NCBI GenBank assembly: GCA_016714685.1
Contig: JADKCH010000002.1
Location: forward strand, 248,001-312,000
Length of the DNA: 64,000 nucleotides
Direction: 5' to 3'
Source: Candidatus Geothrix odensensis
Lineage (GTDB): Bacteria > Acidobacteriota > Holophagae > Holophagales > Holophagaceae
Below the pieces are notes generated by a model. It saw only the letters and a list, made by a program, of their open reading frames with translations, had not been told where the DNA came from and searched no databases. Within the stretch, counting starts at the first letter, position 1. Each line of letters opens with the position of its first letter. Shown piece after piece: positions 1 through 9,800 of the stretch. Made by a program: the position numbers and the translations under genes.

Positions 1-609
1 GGCTTGGCCATCGCCCTGACGGCCCCGGTGTCCGGTGTGGTCAGCACCGCGAACGGCGGTCCCGGCATCCAGGTGGCCGAAGGCCAGGAACTCTTCCACA
101 TCGTGGACATCCGCCGCCTCCGCCTGGAGGTGCAGGTGCCCGAGGCCCAGGCGGGCCGGTTGGCCAAGGTCGCCAGTGTGTGGTTCCAGGCCCCGGGCGT
201 GCCCGCCATGCTGCTCGACCCCAGCCAGGGGGCCCGGATGCTCGGCCAGGGCGGTGCCATCCACCCCGAGCGCCGGACGGTGCCCTTCCTGGTGGAGTTC
301 GCCAATCCCACCGGGGCCCTGAAGGTGGGCCACACCGGCAAGGTGTTCGTGCGCGTGGGTAGCCCCAGCCAGGGCCTTGCCATCCCGGCTTCGGCCCTTC
401 AGGACGAGGACGGCCTCTCCGTGGTGTATGTTCAGGCCGGGGGCGAACGCTTCCTCCGCCGCATCGTGCAGATCGGCGCGAGGGATGGGGACTGGGTGCA
501 GGTCCTCGGCGGGGTCCAGCCCGGTGAGCGGGTCGTGACCCTGGGCGCCCACCTGGTGCGTCTGGCTGCCAGCTCGGGCAAGGTCCCCGAACATGGCCAT
601 GCGCACTAG
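1..609 (+). CDS. RND efflux periplasmic adaptor (HlyD/CusB family), 5'-truncated by window edge
   Basis: The frame is open from base 1, so the true start lies upstream and only the last ~200 residues are here. The visible part begins in the second half of a barrel-sandwich (lipoyl-like) hybrid domain (TAPVSGVVS... VAEGQELFHIVD), followed by the beta-barrel domain (LEVQVPEAQAG...) and the membrane-proximal domain ending in GGVQPGERVVTLGAHLV, the usual order in membrane-fusion proteins. The C-terminus is His-rich (HGHAH), as in many metal-exporting adaptors. It ends 9 bases before the RND pump gene and must form the periplasmic bridge of that tripartite pump. Metal specificity cannot be read from the fragment. 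Confidence 0.85.
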   Translation, partial: GLAIALTAPVSGVVSTANGGPGIQVAEGQELFHIVDIRRLRLEVQVPEAQAGRLAKVASVWFQAPGVPAMLLDPSQGARMLGQGGAIHPERRTVPFLVEFANPTGALKVGHTGKVFVRVGSPSQGLAIPASALQDEDGLSVVYVQAGGERFLRRIVQIGARDGDWVQVLGGVQPGERVVTLGAHLVRLAASSGKVPEHGHAH

Positions 610-618
610 GGGGTTGTG

Positions 619-3600
619 ATGCTTGATCGGATCATCCGAACCTCTCTGAACCAACGCTACGTCGTGCTGCTGGTGGCCGTCCTGATGCTCGCCTGGGGCG
701 GGTGGACGGCGAGCCGAATGCCCGTGGATGTGCTGCCGGATCTCACCGCCCCCACGGTCACCGTCGGCACCGAGGCCCACGGCATGGCCCCCCAGGAAGT
801 GGAGCGCCTCATCACCCAGCCGGTGGAGAGCGCCATGCAGGGCGCGGCAGGTGTCCGCCGCGTCCGGTCCACCAGCCACGTGGGCCTGTCCCTCGTGCAC
901 GTCGAGTTCGACTGGGATGTGCCCATCCTCCAAGCCCGGCAGGTCGTCTCCGAACGCCTCCAGGCGGCGGTGGGAGGGCTTCCCCCAGGCACCCCGACGC
1001 CCGTGCTGCTGCCCATCAGCTCTGTCATGGGCGAGATCATGTTCGTGGCCCTGGAGAGCGACCAGCACTCCCCCATGGACATCCGCGCCCAGGCCGACTG
1101 GGAAGTCCGGCGGCGGCTGCTCGCCGTTCCCGGCGTAAGCCAGGTCATCCCCATCGGCGGTGAGGTTCGCCAGTATCAGGTGCTGCTTAAGCAGGACCGC
1201 CTGCTGGCCTACCGGCTCACCGCCGAGGAGGTGGCCGAGGCCGTCAAGAAGTCCGGGGAGAGTTCCTCGGCTGGCTTCCTGGTGCACCAGGGTCAGGAGT
1301 ATCTGATCCATGGCATCGGGCGTCTCCAGGCGGTCTCGGACCTGGAGTCTGCCCTGATCGTCCGCAGGGACGGCCAGCCCGTGAAGGTGAAGGACCTCGC
1401 CGAGGTGAAGATCGGCCCCGCCCTCAAGCGCGGGGAAGGCAGCCACAACGGCAAGCCTGCGGTCATCCTCGCCATTCAGAAGCAACCCGCCGCGAACACC
1501 CTGGAACTGACCAAGCGTCTGGACCAGGTGATGGACGAGATCCAGACCACCCTCCCCAAGGGCATGAAGCTGGAGAAGCACATCTTCCGGCAGGCGAACT
1601 TCATCCAGGTGGCCATCCGCAACGTGGTGGATGCCCTCCGGGACGGCACCCTCCTGGTGATCCTGGTGGTGGGGCTCTTTTTGATGCACACCCGCGCCAC
1701 CCTCATCACCGCCGTGGCCGTGCCCCTCAGCCTCGTGGCGGCGATCCTGGTGCTGAAGGCTTTCGGGGCCACGTTGAATACCATGACGTTGGGTGGCATG
1801 GCCTTGGCCATCGGCGACCTCGTGGACGACGCCATCGTGGACGTGGAGAACGTGCTCCGGCGGCTGCGGGAGAATGCAGCCAAGGCCGTTGAACACCGCA
1901 AGCCGTTCCTCCAGGTGGTCTACAAGGCCAGCATGGAGATCCGCTCCTCCATCGCCTACGCCACAGCCATCATCATCGTGGTCTTCACGCCCATCTTCTT
2001 CCTGGGCGGCGTGGAGGGTCGGCTGCTCCAGCCCCTGGGCATCGCCTTCACCGTGGCCCTGGGCGCATCGCTGCTCGTGGCTCTCACGGTAACTCCCGCC
2101 CTCTGTGCCTGGCTCCTGCCCCATGACCTGGAGGGCAAGCACTCCCACGAGGCCCGCTTCGTCACCTGGATCAAGGTTCACTACACCCCGATCCTCGCCT
2201 GGGCCATGCCCCGCTGGAAGCTGCTCATCTCCCTCGGAACCGTGGGGCTCCTGGCGGCCACCCTCAGCCTGTTCTTCGCCGGGCGAAGCTTCATGCCCGA
2301 GTTCAACGAAGGCAGCTTGAATGTCACCTTCGTCTGCCTCCCCGGCACCCCCCTGGAGGTCTCTGACCGCCTGGGCCGTCAGGCCGAGGAGATCATGCTC
2401 AAGCACCCCGAGGTGGTGGCCACCGCCCGCCGGACAGGCCGTGCGGAGCTGGACGAGCACGGTCAAGATGTCTTCGGGGCCGAGATCGAGGTGGGCCTGA
2501 AGATGAAGGACCGCAGCAAGGAAGAGCTGCTCACCGCCCTTCGCAAGTCGCTGTCGCAGATCCCTGGCGTCTTCATCAGCCTGGGACAGCCCATCAGCCA
2601 CCGCGTGGACCACATCCTCAGCGGCAGCCGGGCGGCCATCGCCGTGAAGGTCTTCGGTCCAGACCGCCTGGAACTCCGACGCATCGCCCAGGAAGTGAAG
2701 GGCGAGATGGCCCAGGTCCAGGGCGTGGTCGATCTGGCCATGGAGGCCGAGGCCGCCCAGCCCCAGCTCGCCATCAAGCCGGACCGCTCGGCCTTGGCCA
2801 GCGCCGGGCTCACCACCCAGGACTTCGCCCACGCCTTGGAACTCTCCTTCGCGGGCGAGGCCGTCGCCCAGGTCCGCGAGGGCAACCGAGCCTTTGATGT
2901 GCTGGTCAAGCTGGAACCCACGGCCAACCTGGATGCCGAACGAATCGGGTCGGTGCTCGTATCGACCCCCACAGGCCCCGTGCCCATCAGCCAGCTTGCC
3001 CAAGTGGACTACGAACGCGCCCCGGCCTACATCCCCCGGGAGGACAACCAGCGCAAGCTGGCCGTCACCTGCAACGTGGGCGGGCGGGACCTCTTCGGCG
3101 TGGTGTCCGACATCCAGGCCCGCATCAAGGACAAGGTCAAGCTGCCCCAGGGCTACCAGGTCACCTACGGCGGCCAGTTCGAGAGCGGTGAAGGGGCCGC
3201 CCGGACCCTCACCCTGCTGGGCTTCGGGGCCGTGATCATCGTCTTCGGTCTACTCTTCCTGGCCCTTCGCAGCTTCCGTGACGCCACCCTGGTCATGGTG
3301 AACCTGCCCCTGGCCTGGATGGGCGGCGTGCTCGGCCTCTGGGCCAGCGGCGGTGTGTTGAGCGTCGCCACCCTCATTGGCTTCATCACCCTGTTCGGCA
3401 TCGCCACCCGCAACGGGATCATGCTGGTGACCCACATCCACCACCTGCATGACGAAGGACTTCACGGCGTCGAGGCCATCCGGCAGGCGGCGCTGGAGCG
3501 CCTCAGCCCCATCCTCATGACCGCCCTGACGGCGGGCCTGGCCCTGGTGCCCATCATCCTCCGCCGCCACGCCCCCGGCAGCGAGATCCAGGCCCCCATG

Positions 3601-3741
3601 GCCTTCGTGATCCTCTTCGGCCTGCTGTCCAGCAGCGCCCTGAACATGCTCGTGGTGCCCAGCCTCTACCTGCGATTCGGATCAAAGGCTGGACACCGTC
3701 GTGAGGAAGGCATTCAGTTGTCAAACGGCCATGAACTCTAA
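619..3741 (+). CDS. Heavy-metal efflux RND permease (CzcA/CusA family)
   Basis: About 1040 residues, the normal length for the HME-RND inner-membrane pump that exports metal cations by proton antiport. Visible are the N-terminal TM1 (YVVLLVAVLMLAWGGW), the porter-domain opening PDLTAPTVTVGTEAHGM, and the TM4 proton-relay motif IGDLVDDAIVDVENVLRRL, which is the HME signature with acidic residues in place. Two homologous halves, each with a large periplasmic loop, are present. GTG at 616 is also in frame, but the purine run AGGGGG is better spaced for ATG at 619. It is a different subfamily from the pumps at 6845 and 18996 and pairs with the adaptor immediately upstream. Substrate class (Co/Zn/Cd/Ni versus Cu/Ag) is undecided. 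Confidence 0.9.
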   Translation: MLDRIIRTSLNQRYVVLLVAVLMLAWGGWTASRMPVDVLPDLTAPTVTVGTEAHGMAPQEVERLITQPVESAMQGAAGVRRVRSTSHVGLSLVHVEFDWDVPILQARQVVSERLQAAVGGLPPGTPTPVLLPISSVMGEIMFVALESDQHSPMDIRAQADWEVRRRLLAVPGVSQVIPIGGEVRQYQVLLKQDRLLAYRLTAEEVAEAVKKSGESSSAGFLVHQGQEYLIHGIGRLQAVSDLESALIVRRDGQPVKVKDLAEVKIGPALKRGEGSHNGKPAVILAIQKQPAANTLELTKRLDQVMDEIQTTLPKGMKLEKHIFRQANFIQVAIRNVVDALRDGTLLVILVVGLFLMHTRATLITAVAVPLSLVAAILVLKAFGATLNTMTLGGMALAIGDLVDDAIVDVENVLRRLRENAAKAVEHRKPFLQVVYKASMEIRSSIAYATAIIIVVFTPIFFLGGVEGRLLQPLGIAFTVALGASLLVALTVTPALCAWLLPHDLEGKHSHEARFVTWIKVHYTPILAWAMPRWKLLISLGTVGLLAATLSLFFAGRSFMPEFNEGSLNVTFVCLPGTPLEVSDRLGRQAEEIMLKHPEVVATARRTGRAELDEHGQDVFGAEIEVGLKMKDRSKEELLTALRKSLSQIPGVFISLGQPISHRVDHILSGSRAAIAVKVFGPDRLELRRIAQEVKGEMAQVQGVVDLAMEAEAAQPQLAIKPDRSALASAGLTTQDFAHALELSFAGEAVAQVREGNRAFDVLVKLEPTANLDAERIGSVLVSTPTGPVPISQLAQVDYERAPAYIPREDNQRKLAVTCNVGGRDLFGVVSDIQARIKDKVKLPQGYQVTYGGQFESGEGAARTLTLLGFGAVIIVFGLLFLALRSFRDATLVMVNLPLAWMGGVLGLWASGGVLSVATLIGFITLFGIATRNGIMLVTHIHHLHDEGLHGVEAIRQAALERLSPILMTALTAGLALVPIILRRHAPGSEIQAPMAFVILFGLLSSSALNMLVVPSLYLRFGSKAGHRREEGIQLSNGHEL

Positions 3742-3793
3742 TAACTCCTTCATTTTCTTTGTTTTCGATTCGAGAGCAATGTCACTGTCGTTA

Positions 3794-3811
3794 TTACATC
3801 AATCCATGTAG
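3794..3811. promoter_or_regulatory. Candidate ArsR operator, cluster A
   Basis: TTACAT-N6-ATGTAG, an inverted repeat (5 of 6 positions) 10 bases before the ArsR start codon. A repeat with the same arm length and same 6-base spacer (TTACAC-N6-GTGTAA) lies 10 bases before the start of the paralogous ArsR gene in cluster B, which supports a conserved autoregulatory site. Assignment to ArsR binding is inference. Confidence 0.5.
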
Positions 3812-3821
3812 CATAGGCTCG

Positions 3822-4202
3822 ATGGTGAAACGCACGGTCGGTCTCCCAACTTGTTCCCCCAAGGCGCCCCTCGCGGAGCGCCCTCTGCTGGACATGCGGT
3901 TGGCCTCCGAACTGGCGGGCCTCTTTGAGGTGTTGGCATCGGAGACTCGGCTTCGCCTCCTGCATGCCCTCGTGCTCTTGGGTGATCCCTGCATGAGCGA
4001 TTTGGCCGAGGCCGTGGGCATGAAGCCCCAGGCCGTATCCAACCAGCTACGCCGTCTGGTGGATCTGGGCATCCTCGACACGAGACGACACGGCATTCAC
4101 ATCCACTATCGCATCGTGGATCATTGCGTGATCAGGCTCATGCACCACGGCCTTTGCCTGAACGAAGAGACCCAGGACCACGTCCGGGTGCATGCGTCAT
4201 GA
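3822..4202 (+). CDS. ArsR/SmtB-family metal-responsive repressor (cluster A)
   Basis: A 126-residue winged-helix protein: LASETRLRLLHALVLLG (helices 1-2), the recognition helix region MKPQAVSNQLRRLVDLGIL and a wing TRRHGIHIHYRIVD. ATG 3822 is chosen over the in-frame ATG 3759 because it aligns residue for residue with the paralogue at 15976 and lies just after a shared inverted repeat. Cys11, Cys57, Cys102 and Cys112 are at identical positions in both paralogues and are candidate ligands for a soft metal such as Cd, Pb or Zn, though none of the named ArsR sensor sites is matched exactly. It overlaps the next gene by ATGA, so it heads the resistance operon and probably represses it until metal binds. 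Confidence 0.9.
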   Translation: MVKRTVGLPTCSPKAPLAERPLLDMRLASELAGLFEVLASETRLRLLHALVLLGDPCMSDLAEAVGMKPQAVSNQLRRLVDLGILDTRRHGIHIHYRIVDHCVIRLMHHGLCLNEETQDHVRVHAS

Positions 4203-4468
4203 GGCGTTGGGTCGCAATCCTCCTCCTCTTCCTGGCTTCGGTTTATCTGGGAGCCACCAGCCTGGATCAGTGTGCTGAAGGCGTGGCTGATGACTGCGCC
4301 CCCGTCTGCCATGTCTTCTGTGCGGATGGCTGCGGCACCGTGCCAGTGCCGGAAGCGCCAGTGCCTCCTTCGCCGGACCCCCTACCGAAGACTCGTTTTG
4401 AATCCGAGCGGGTTGAGCCACCCGTCAGCCTAGACACCGAACCGGAGAAGGACCCACCCCGGGTATGA
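4199..4468 (+). CDS. Small Cys-rich secreted protein of the metal cluster (A)
   Basis: An 89-residue protein that I do not recognise. It has a short positively charged start and hydrophobic stretch (RRWVAILLLFLASVYLG) typical of a signal peptide or anchor, then Cys25, Cys33, Cys37, Cys41 and Cys45: after a 7-residue gap the cysteines recur every fourth residue, with His38 among them. The rest is Pro/Glu-rich and looks disordered. ATG 4199 overlaps the ArsR stop (ATGA), giving translational coupling. A paralogue with the same cysteine spacing stands at the same place in cluster B, so it probably belongs to the resistance function. A periplasmic metal-binding or delivery role is inference. Confidence 0.75.
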   Translation: MRRWVAILLLFLASVYLGATSLDQCAEGVADDCAPVCHVFCADGCGTVPVPEAPVPPSPDPLPKTRFESERVEPPVSLDTEPEKDPPRV

Positions 4469-4488
4469 AGGCTTGAGCGCCTGATTAC

Positions 4489-4511
4489 GCGGCAGGGCTT
4501 CGCCCTGCCGC
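4489..4511 (+). other. Intra-operon hairpin between Cys-rich gene and TolC gene
   Basis: Perfect 10-bp stem GCGGCAGGGC / GCCCTGCCGC with a TTC loop, starting 20 bases after the upstream stop codon. No U-tract follows, so it is more likely an mRNA stability or processing element than a terminator. Cluster B has a near-identical hairpin at exactly the same distance. Confidence 0.5.
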
Positions 4512-4540
4512 GATGCCCATCCTTCCCCATCGAGGTCCCC

Positions 4541-5716
4541 ATGCGAACCTTTCTTCTGGGGGCGCTGCCCTGCTTGCTCATGGCCCAGGCACCGCCCCTC
4601 TCCTATGACGACGTTCTTAAACGGGTCCGCACGAGTCCTGAGCAGTACCGAGCAGATTCCCTCTTGGCCGAACGGCAGCTTCAGCTTCAGGAAAGCCGGG
4701 GCTTCCTTCGGGATGGCCCAACCGTGGCCCTGTTGACAGGACCCCGCCGAACCCCGGGCACACCTACCACCACTGACAGGTCTTTCGACCTGGACCTGCC
4801 CCTCTTCCTGTCCTCCAAGACTCGGTCGGAGCTTGAGCGCAGCCTGGGAGAGGCCCATCCGCTCATCAATGAGGCTGTCCAGCGTGAGGGCACCCTGCGC
4901 CTTCGAACCGCCTACCTGAACGCCTGGTTGGCTGGTCGCCTGCTGACCCTCCGCCAGAACGACCTGGCCACCGTGGAACGCTGGCTCAAGGCGGCCCAGG
5001 CCCGCTTCGAGGCTGGGGCCGACCCGGCTTACCAGGTGTCGCTGGTCGAAGGGGAGCTGTTGAAGCTCCAGCAGGATCTGGACGAGGCCTGGGCCCAGGA
5101 GGCCCGGACTTGGGGAACGCTGGTTGCCCTGGCCGATGTCCCGACGGCCCCCCTTCCATTGGCAGATCCAGGGCCAGTTCCGGTCATCCCGACCGTGGAT
5201 CTTGAGCGTCGGTTGCAGGAAGGACCGCTGCGGAAGACGCTGTTTTCTCTGGCAGATATGGAGGAGCGTAGCCTTCGCCTGAAGGAAGCCCAGGCTCTTA
5301 ACCGCTGGAGCCTCCGGGGCAGTTATGCCCAGGAAGGGGATGACAAGGTCACCCGCTTCGGGTTGGCCGTGCGCCTGCCGCGACCCGGCGAAGGCGCCTC
5401 CCTCCGCGCCCACACCGAGGCCCAGATCCGGGCCAGCCAGGGGACGGCTCGGCAGGCCCTCGCAGAACTCGATGCTCGCGCACTTGCGGCGATTTCCCGC
5501 ATCAAGGTATCTCCCGCCAACCAGCCCATTCCCGACTTCGGTAAAGCCATCGAAGCCATCAGCCTCCGCCTTCAGGAAGGTCGTGAGCGCCCTTCCGACG
5601 CCTTGCCCATCCGACGACAGCTTCTGGAGTCGCAGATGGCCGCCTTGCGCCGCCACCATAACCAGCACCTGCTAGCCGCCGAGTTGCAGGCCCTGCTCCC
5701 CAAGGTGAACCTATGA
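4541..5716 (+). CDS. TolC-family outer-membrane efflux protein (cluster A)
   Basis: 391 residues with a signal peptide (MRTFLLGALPCLLMAQA), then long alpha-helical, Gln/Arg/Leu-rich segments characteristic of the outer-membrane efflux protein (OEP) fold. It is the outer-membrane duct of the tripartite pump formed with the next two genes. It is shorter than typical CusC/CzcC (about 420-460) but the paralogue at 16695 has exactly the same length. Starts at ATG 4541 and overlaps the adaptor gene by 4 bases (ATGA). Confidence 0.85.
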   Translation: MRTFLLGALPCLLMAQAPPLSYDDVLKRVRTSPEQYRADSLLAERQLQLQESRGFLRDGPTVALLTGPRRTPGTPTTTDRSFDLDLPLFLSSKTRSELERSLGEAHPLINEAVQREGTLRLRTAYLNAWLAGRLLTLRQNDLATVERWLKAAQARFEAGADPAYQVSLVEGELLKLQQDLDEAWAQEARTWGTLVALADVPTAPLPLADPGPVPVIPTVDLERRLQEGPLRKTLFSLADMEERSLRLKEAQALNRWSLRGSYAQEGDDKVTRFGLAVRLPRPGEGASLRAHTEAQIRASQGTARQALAELDARALAAISRIKVSPANQPIPDFGKAIEAISLRLQEGRERPSDALPIRRQLLESQMAALRRHHNQHLLAAELQALLPKVNL

Positions 5717-6855
5717 ATCGCATGGTGATGAGTCTCCCCCTTGCCCTGGTGCTTCTGGCCAGTATCGGCTGCTCGAAGAAGGCCACTCCCAAGAACGAAG
5801 CAGATAAACATGACCATGGCCAGGAGGCAGGAGAAGCCAGGGGTAGTCATGTCCCCCTGGAAGGAATCCGGGGATTGCGCCTCATGAAGGTGGCTGAACC
5901 TCGACTCGAAGGCCGCTGGGTTCCCGGCGAAGCCATTGGGGACGAGGCTGCCCAGGCCCTGCTCAGCAGCCCCGTCAAAGGCATTGTCAGCCAGATCCTG
6001 ACGGCTCCGGGGCTGACCCGCGGGGAGGGCGCGACCCTGGCCCTCATTCAAAGTCCGGAACTGGCTCGCCTCAAGGCCCAGTGGATCGCCGCCAGGGCGA
6101 AACTGAGTCGCACCCAGGCGGATCTGGCCCGCGAAGAACGCTTGTTTCAGGCCGGCGCCGGAGCCCGGCGCGATCTGGAATCCGTGCGAAGCGAAGCCGA
6201 CACCGCCAAGGCCGAGGAAGAAGCCGCCCGTCTGGGCCTAGAGGCCGTGGGTCTCAAACCCGGCGACGCCGGGGCGACCTTTACCTTGAAGGCCCCGGCC
6301 AGCGGATCCGTGGTGGCCTGGAAGGTCCAGCGCGGGCAGGGTGTGGAAGCAGGCCAGGAGATGGGCACTTTCCAGGCCGCTCAGGCCGCCGTGGTCCGTC
6401 TCGAGCTGTCCCAGCCCGGGCCCATCGGTTGGACCTCCGGCACTGTAAGCGAGGTTCGCCAGGCCAACGGAAGGACCTGGAAGGCACGGCTGGAGGGAAC
6501 TCCCGCCACGCTTACCACGGATACCCGGCGGCTCAGCTACCGGCTGCGCTTTGTCGGGGGGCAGCTGCCCATCCCGGGGACCTCGGTGGAAGTGAAGGTG
6601 CCCATGGAGAAAGGCGTTTTCCTGCCGCAGGCGGCGCTCCAGCAGGTGGAGGGCCGCTGGGGTGTCTTCGTGGTCGAGAAGGAGCAAGCCGAGTTCCGGC
6701 CCGTGAAGCGCGGGACAGAGATCAAGGACGAGGTGCTCGTCCTGGAAGGGCTGAAACCCGGTGAGACCGTCGTGGCCGAGGGTGCCTACCTCCTCAAGGC
6801 TTACCAGCAGAAGCGCACCCAGCCGGAAGGCGAGGAGGGTGGCCATGGCCATTGA
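5713..6855 (+). CDS. RND periplasmic adaptor lipoprotein (cluster A)
   Basis: 380 residues. The N-terminus MNRMVMSLPLALVLLASIGCSKK carries a lipobox (SIGC), so it is probably lipid-anchored. A His/Asp-rich linker (DKHDHGQE) follows, then the barrel-sandwich domain (SPVKGIVSQILTAPGLTRGEG), a helical hairpin of Ala/Arg/Glu-rich residues (about 110-170), beta-barrel and membrane-proximal domains, and a GGHGH tail. It overlaps the TolC gene upstream and the RND gene downstream (which starts inside it), as expected for a tightly coupled tripartite efflux operon. Histidine-rich ends suggest metal handling. Confidence 0.88.
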   Translation: MNRMVMSLPLALVLLASIGCSKKATPKNEADKHDHGQEAGEARGSHVPLEGIRGLRLMKVAEPRLEGRWVPGEAIGDEAAQALLSSPVKGIVSQILTAPGLTRGEGATLALIQSPELARLKAQWIAARAKLSRTQADLAREERLFQAGAGARRDLESVRSEADTAKAEEEAARLGLEAVGLKPGDAGATFTLKAPASGSVVAWKVQRGQGVEAGQEMGTFQAAQAAVVRLELSQPGPIGWTSGTVSEVRQANGRTWKARLEGTPATLTTDTRRLSYRLRFVGGQLPIPGTSVEVKVPMEKGVFLPQAALQQVEGRWGVFVVEKEQAEFRPVKRGTEIKDEVLVLEGLKPGETVVAEGAYLLKAYQQKRTQPEGEEGGHGH

Positions 6856-9800
6856 CCCAAAGCTCCCAAACGGACCTGACATTCCCATCGACCCGACCAT
6901 GAGCCATGACCCCTATGCGGTCTACACGCCCCAGCACCGCACCCCTATCCGCCGTTGGTTCGATTGGCTCCTGCCCCGCAAAGGCTGGGTGTTTGCCCTC
7001 AGCATCGCCTGGGGTCTGGCGGGTGTGTTCACCTTCCTCAACCTCAAGCGGGACCTCTTCCCAGACATGAGCCTTCCGATTCTCTCCGTGCTCATCCAGA
7101 GCCCTGGACGGGCCACTCCCGAACTGGAACTCTCCGTCGCCCAGCCCACCGAGCAGGCCCTGGGTGGCATGCCCGGCGTCAAACGCGTCAACACCCTCGT
7201 GCTGCCCGAGCTGGTGCAGGTGGTCGTGACTTTCGAGGGGGATACCGACCCCTGGCGGGCCCGACAGCTCGTGGCAGAGAGGCTTTCCGGGGTAATCGGA
7301 AGCTATCCCTCCGGCACCCGCCCGCCCCTCATGAGCAGCGCTTCTGGGCGCCTCCATGAGCTCATGGAGATCGTCCTGGAAGGTGAAAAGGTCGACCCCA
7401 TGCGCCTGCGGGATCACACCGATCAAGTGCTGGCCCCGCGCCTCCAGGCCGTGCCAGGCGTGGCCCGTGTCGAAAGGCTGGGTGGCCAGGAACGCTCACT
7501 CCAGATCACGCTGATTCCAGAGAAGGTGCGCAGCCTCGGCGTCAGCCTTGATCGGGTGATGGCCGCCCTGGAACAGAGTCATCAGGATCTGGCGGCGGGC
7601 GTGTTGGAGATCCAGGACAAGGGTTGGTATATGTCCGTTGGCAACCTGGCTGCGACCCCGGATGAAGTTCGCCAGCTTCCCGTGCAAGCTGCCAAGGGGA
7701 TCGTGACCCTGGGAGATATCGCAGAAATCCGGGAGGCCCCGGCTTTCCGCCGCGGATTGGCCCGACACGACGGCCACGAGGATGTGAGCCTTCGGATCGT
7801 CAAACAGCCCACTGCGGCGACCCTGGATGTGGCTGAGGGCGTTCGGGAGGCTGTAGCCGAACTCAAGAAGGGCCTTCCCGAGGGCATGCGCCTGGATGTG
7901 ATCTACGACCAGGGCCGACTGGTCACCCATGCTCTGAATGGTGTGACCCTGGCCCTGCTGGTCGGTGGGATCTTCGTGGCCGTGGTGCTCATCGTGCTCC
8001 TCGGCAATCTCCGGGGCGCCCTCCTGGTTCTGGCCGTGCTGCCTCTGGCCACCTTCGGGGCCGCGATTCCCCTCCATTTTGCGGGACTCGGCATCAACGC
8101 CATGACCCTGGGCGGACTCGCCATCGCCGTGGGCCTGCTGGTAGATGCCGCCGTGATCATGGTGGAGAACCTCGCCCATCGACTCCACGAGCACCAGGAC
8201 CATGTCGAACCCCGCCGTGTGGCCCTCACCCGGGCCGCCGCCGAGGTGGCCACACCCATCCTGATCGCCGTCCTGGTCATCCTGGCGGTCTTCATTCCCC
8301 TGCTGTCCATGGGGGGTATCGCGGGCAAGCTCTACGCTCCTTTAGCCATGGCCGTGGCCTCGGCCATGACCATCAGTCTTGTGCTTACGTTCACCCTCGT
8401 GCCCGCGTTGGTGGAGCGCTTCCTCCCTCCTGGCTCCTCTCTGGAGGAACCCCGCCTCGTCACCGCCATCAAGCGTTTCTACAAACCTGGGCTGGACTGG
8501 GCCATGCACAATGGCCCCCTGGTCCGCGTGCTCGCCTTGGGGCTCACGATTCCCAGCATCTGGCTCGCGATGCGGCTGGGGACCAACTTCCTGCCAACCT
8601 TGGATGAACGGGCCTTCATGCTCCTCTCCAAGGTGCCTGCGGAAAGCAGCCTGGAGGCTGTGGATCAGGCGAACATCCATCTGGATTCTCGCCTGAAGGC
8701 CATTCCCGGCGTGCAATCCGTCTACCGACGTAGCGGACGCGCCGAAGTGACGGAAGATCCCTGTCCCATCACAGACAGCGAGATCATGGTGATTCTCAAT
8801 CCCGACGCGGATGAACGCGCCGTGGGGAGGGAAGTATTGGAAGCCGCCGAGGTCATGCCCTTCCCGGTGGAGGTGAACACCCCCATGCAGGAACGCATCG
8901 CTGAAGGCATCGGCGGCACCCCCGCCGACATCCAGGTCAAACTCTTCAACCGGAACCTTGAGGCTGTCCGAGGCGTGCTGCCGGAACTTCGGGAGCACCT
9001 GTCGAAACTAGAAGGCGTTCGCAGTGTTACCTCGGACACGCCCGACCCCATGCCCCGCTGGCGGGCGGTCCTGGATGAAGAGGCCCTGCGCCGTCTTGGT
9101 GTTCCACGCACCCTCGTGGCCAAGACCCTTCAATCGGCCTTGCAGGGCCTGGAGTCTGAAATCCGCTTCGATGGCCCCCAGCGCATCGAGCGCATCGTCC
9201 GCTTCCCCAACGATGGCCGTGTCAGTCCCGCGACCCTCAAGGACACCCCCCTGATCCTGGAGGACGGTCGAGCCCTCTCGCTAGGTCAGGTGGTCCAGTT
9301 CGAGGAGACCTCCACGCCCACCCTCGTGCGCCGGGAGTCCGCCCAGCGTCGTATCGGGCTCAACATTCGCACCATGGGCGACCTCGGCGGCACCGCCAAG
9401 CGTATCGAGAGGGCCCTGGAAGGCGTGAAGCTCCCCGAGGGGACCTTTGTAAAGCTGGGGGGCAAGATCGAAGAAGCCCGCGAAACCCAACGCCGCTTGG
9501 GCATCGCCATCGCGGTGGCCCTGACGCTGGTGGTGGGGCTACTCTACCTGGCACTCAAAAAGTGGCGGGAGGTGCTGGTCGTGATCGCCACCCTGCCTGA
9601 TGCCTTCGCGGGCGCGCTCTTCGCACTGTGGCTGGCTGGAGAGACCTGGAACATCAGCTCCATCGTCGGCATGATCGGACTCTTCGGCGTGGCGGTGCAA
9701 AACAGTCTGGTGCTCATCACCCAGGCGAAGGGACTGATGGAGGCCGGAATGCCCTTCGAGGAGGCTCTCCGGGAAGCCAGTCTGGGCCGTGTGCGTCCCA

